A model generated the notes under the pieces. The model did not search any database, was not told the DNA's origin, and saw nothing but the letters and a program-made list of their open reading frames with translations. Below are positions 61,934-64,000 of a stretch of 64,000 bases of DNA, piece by piece. Source of the DNA: Lineus longissimus (taxonomy: Eukaryota > Nemertea > Pilidiophora > Heteronemertea > Lineidae); assembly GCF_910592395.1 (NCBI RefSeq), contig NC_088308.1, positions 29,157,501 to 29,221,500 on the forward strand, read 5' to 3'. How positions within the stretch are numbered: position 1 is the first letter of the stretch; the number at the start of each line of letters is the position of its first letter. The translations under genes and the position numbers were made by a program.

Positions 61934-64000
61934 CAGAAATGGTTCTCATGTTCATTTTCTAAAACCATATTTCCCTTAAATTGCCATTTTGAATGTGGAG
62001 AGGGTTAAATGAAAGCTCTTAAATTCCGTTACCATGTTTCATGTTTCCTGAGAGGTTGTACTTTGTTGTGTCAATATGTGCACATAAGAACATGTTTCAT
62101 GTCAGTTTCGCGGAAGCACCCGAGGCTAGTACCATTCCATGAGTTACAGGAGACCTGCTAATTGCTACAACATTCGCAAACATGTATTTCTTCAAAGATC
62201 ATACAAAGCTTTTGTTTCGGAAACTATTGGAGATGTTCTGTCATTAAATGTTGATGGGTTACATTAGCTTGAAGGCTTGTCAGTAAGTGTAGAGTAATTA
62301 GTATCGGATTTTTTCTTGTATTCGGAAGTAAAAAGTGGAAGTGGAAGTGTGGGATTTGAAATTAGACTACTGTTGATAGAAGACGATGGGGAAATCTGTT
62401 GGATCTGCCTCGTACATGGGGTATCAACCTTCGACATGGCGAGGGTCGCCCCTGCCCAGAATGACTATCAACGGCAGGGTAGTATCACTGTTGGCATTAG
62501 TCTAGCAGAGTATGAATTGAAACAAAACAGAAGGAGACAGCTTAGCATGCTAACCAAAACAATTTCCAAGGGATGTTTGGATCCTTTTTGCATTGGCCAG
62601 TATGACTGTGATGTCTGTTGAACTGATGACCACACCAATTGGCTGATTGCCTTTTCCCTGTGCGGATGTCCATTATTATGGAAGAAACTTGATCCACTGA
62701 TCGCTTCTCATTTTGCTCGTGACATCTTGAGCCATATCCTGACCTTTTTCCTGCCCTTCCCCTGATGATCAGACCATCAAGTGGGTGGATCACAGGCTGC
62801 GGATGGTCAAATATTGCCTCAAATAGCATCGCCAATAGGAAATAGAACCCTCTATGTATGTCCACCTCGAGATGAAGAACCCAATGTTATGATTTGACCT
62901 AACTGAAAGTCCTGGTCACCAGAAATGTCTCAAAATGGTCCATGGATTCTGGTATGAGCATTCCAAGTTCAAGGTCACGGAGGGCGTTAGTCCCATTTCT
63001 TGTCCATCTGATCATTACTCACCTAAACCTGTACAGTGAGTTATTCACCAATGCCATGTCAGTTCTCTCCCTGTTCAGGGTCAGTATTCAGACCAAGTCC
63101 CGTGGGATTGATTCTTTTACAAAAGCTTATATGATCCACGATGGTCACATTGACCCTGAGCTACTGCTGGATCCAGTGTTAAGCGCCTTTTCCATCATCT
63201 ACCGCCAGGCTATGTAATTTGATAATTGTTGACCAAGAGAGGGCCATAACAGGATCCGTGGTCTGTCCTCACATCCATCATTAGCTTTCCATTTATTATT
63301 CATTATTTTGTCTCGTTTTCTCTATCGCCACGTAGGTCTGTGTCAGAGGAGTTAGGGGCGTCCAGACGCGGCGAGCAGAATAATTCAAAGTTTGTTTCGA
63401 CTATTCCTTTGGGTGAACAGGATACAGGATATTGCCCCAGGCACCTGCCAGCCGTATTTCCCGTTGCGGCATCATTGTGAGGAAACTGCCAAACGCAGCA
63501 GCCTTACTGAACAATTTAATGTTGGTCTATGTTGCCGGATCCACCCTGATGGCTTCATTGCCTGATGATATCTAAAACCCGGTGACATCGGTCTCCTTCC
63601 TTTCCTGCCTTCTGCATCCCTAAACCAACAAATACAGACCTTGCATGATCCTTCCCCCTATTCACACTGTCCTCATCATTGCCTGATGTTTGTAAGCTTT
63701 TAATTGACTTCGAGAAGTGACCCCACCTTCTATTAGCATCCCGTCACTGGAAACTGGCCTTGCTTGACATAACATATAGCTACGGATCTCTAGCTGCGCT
63801 TTGCTTTCGGCGGTATAGGGCTGGCAACCAAGTGGTGAAGGGTCACGTACATAGTATTTCCTTTGACAAACATCACCAAGCGACATTGGTTGACGGCGGC
63901 TGGATAAGAGTAAAACATGGGTAACATTTATATGACAAACTTTGATGGCCACATTTGCCAGAAATCACAAGAAGAACACCGAAGATCAGCACACCTGTGA
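61934..64000. other. Noncoding stretch with two unrecognised open frames
   Basis: Plus-strand frames at 62316-62621 (101 codons) and 62903-63217 (104 codons stop to stop) look somewhat protein-like. The first contains GSITVGISLAEYELKQNRRR. I recognise no family. Neither has clear flanking splice sites, and both lengths are within chance for this window. No repeat or RNA gene is seen to the right edge. Confidence 0.35.

Noticed and set aside
62316-63217. Two ~100-codon plus-strand frames considered as exons
   Set aside because: Protein-like to the eye, but without convincing splice sites or family similarity; kept only as a note in the region entry.
1-64000. Bacterial or phage features (operons, CRISPR, insertion sequences)
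   Set aside because: No long frames, no direct-repeat arrays with unique spacers and no transposase-like frames; texture is eukaryotic noncoding.

Overview
This window looks like animal, most likely marine-invertebrate, nuclear DNA with no recognisable gene. Composition is AT-leaning and fairly even. There are no operons, ribosome-binding sites or long open frames. There are many degenerate tRNA-derived short interspersed elements (SINEs), some of the loosely mollusc/lophotrochozoan style. The organism guess rests on these elements and on general texture, so the phylum is uncertain. At about 60% A+T, a stop is expected roughly every 16 codons. Six frames over 64 kb should therefore give chance open runs up to about 130-140 codons. 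The longest frame here, about 132 codons and inside a repeat, fits that expectation. I therefore read the window as a gene desert or the inside of a very large intron. Short exons could still be hidden.

Layout. The left edge (2-211) has a 69-codon open frame running in from outside the window, which may be an exon end. At 1.2-1.4 kb and 3.46-3.54 kb are two tRNA-like SINE pieces. At 5.16-5.50 kb a palindromic E-box, a full CCAAT box and a TATA box lie in promoter order. They are followed by a short ATG frame that ends at a splice-donor-like site. At 6.37-6.42 kb there is a 19-bp imperfect hairpin whose 5' arm is duplicated. From 12 to 27 kb there are several compact motif clusters: CpG-dense/E2F-like, paired GATA palindromes, a TGACA/TGTCA inverted-repeat array, a 22-bp triple repeat, and an RFX X-box beside a TAATTA site. 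More tRNA-like elements lie between 19.8 and 28.9 kb. At 33.1-33.4 kb there is a homeodomain-rich block that could be a conserved enhancer. Further tRNA-like elements lie at 37.1, 39.6, 46.3 and 61.9 kb.

The clearest large structure is a direct tandem duplication at 48,488-50,808, with units of 1,072 and 1,249 bp. Its central 558 bp differ at one position, while both flanks differ by several percent and one copy carries 167 extra bases. This mosaic points to gene conversion or strong constraint on the core.

No pathway or multi-gene system can be proposed. If the window has a function, it is most likely regulatory. The motif clusters and the duplicated core are the best places to look.
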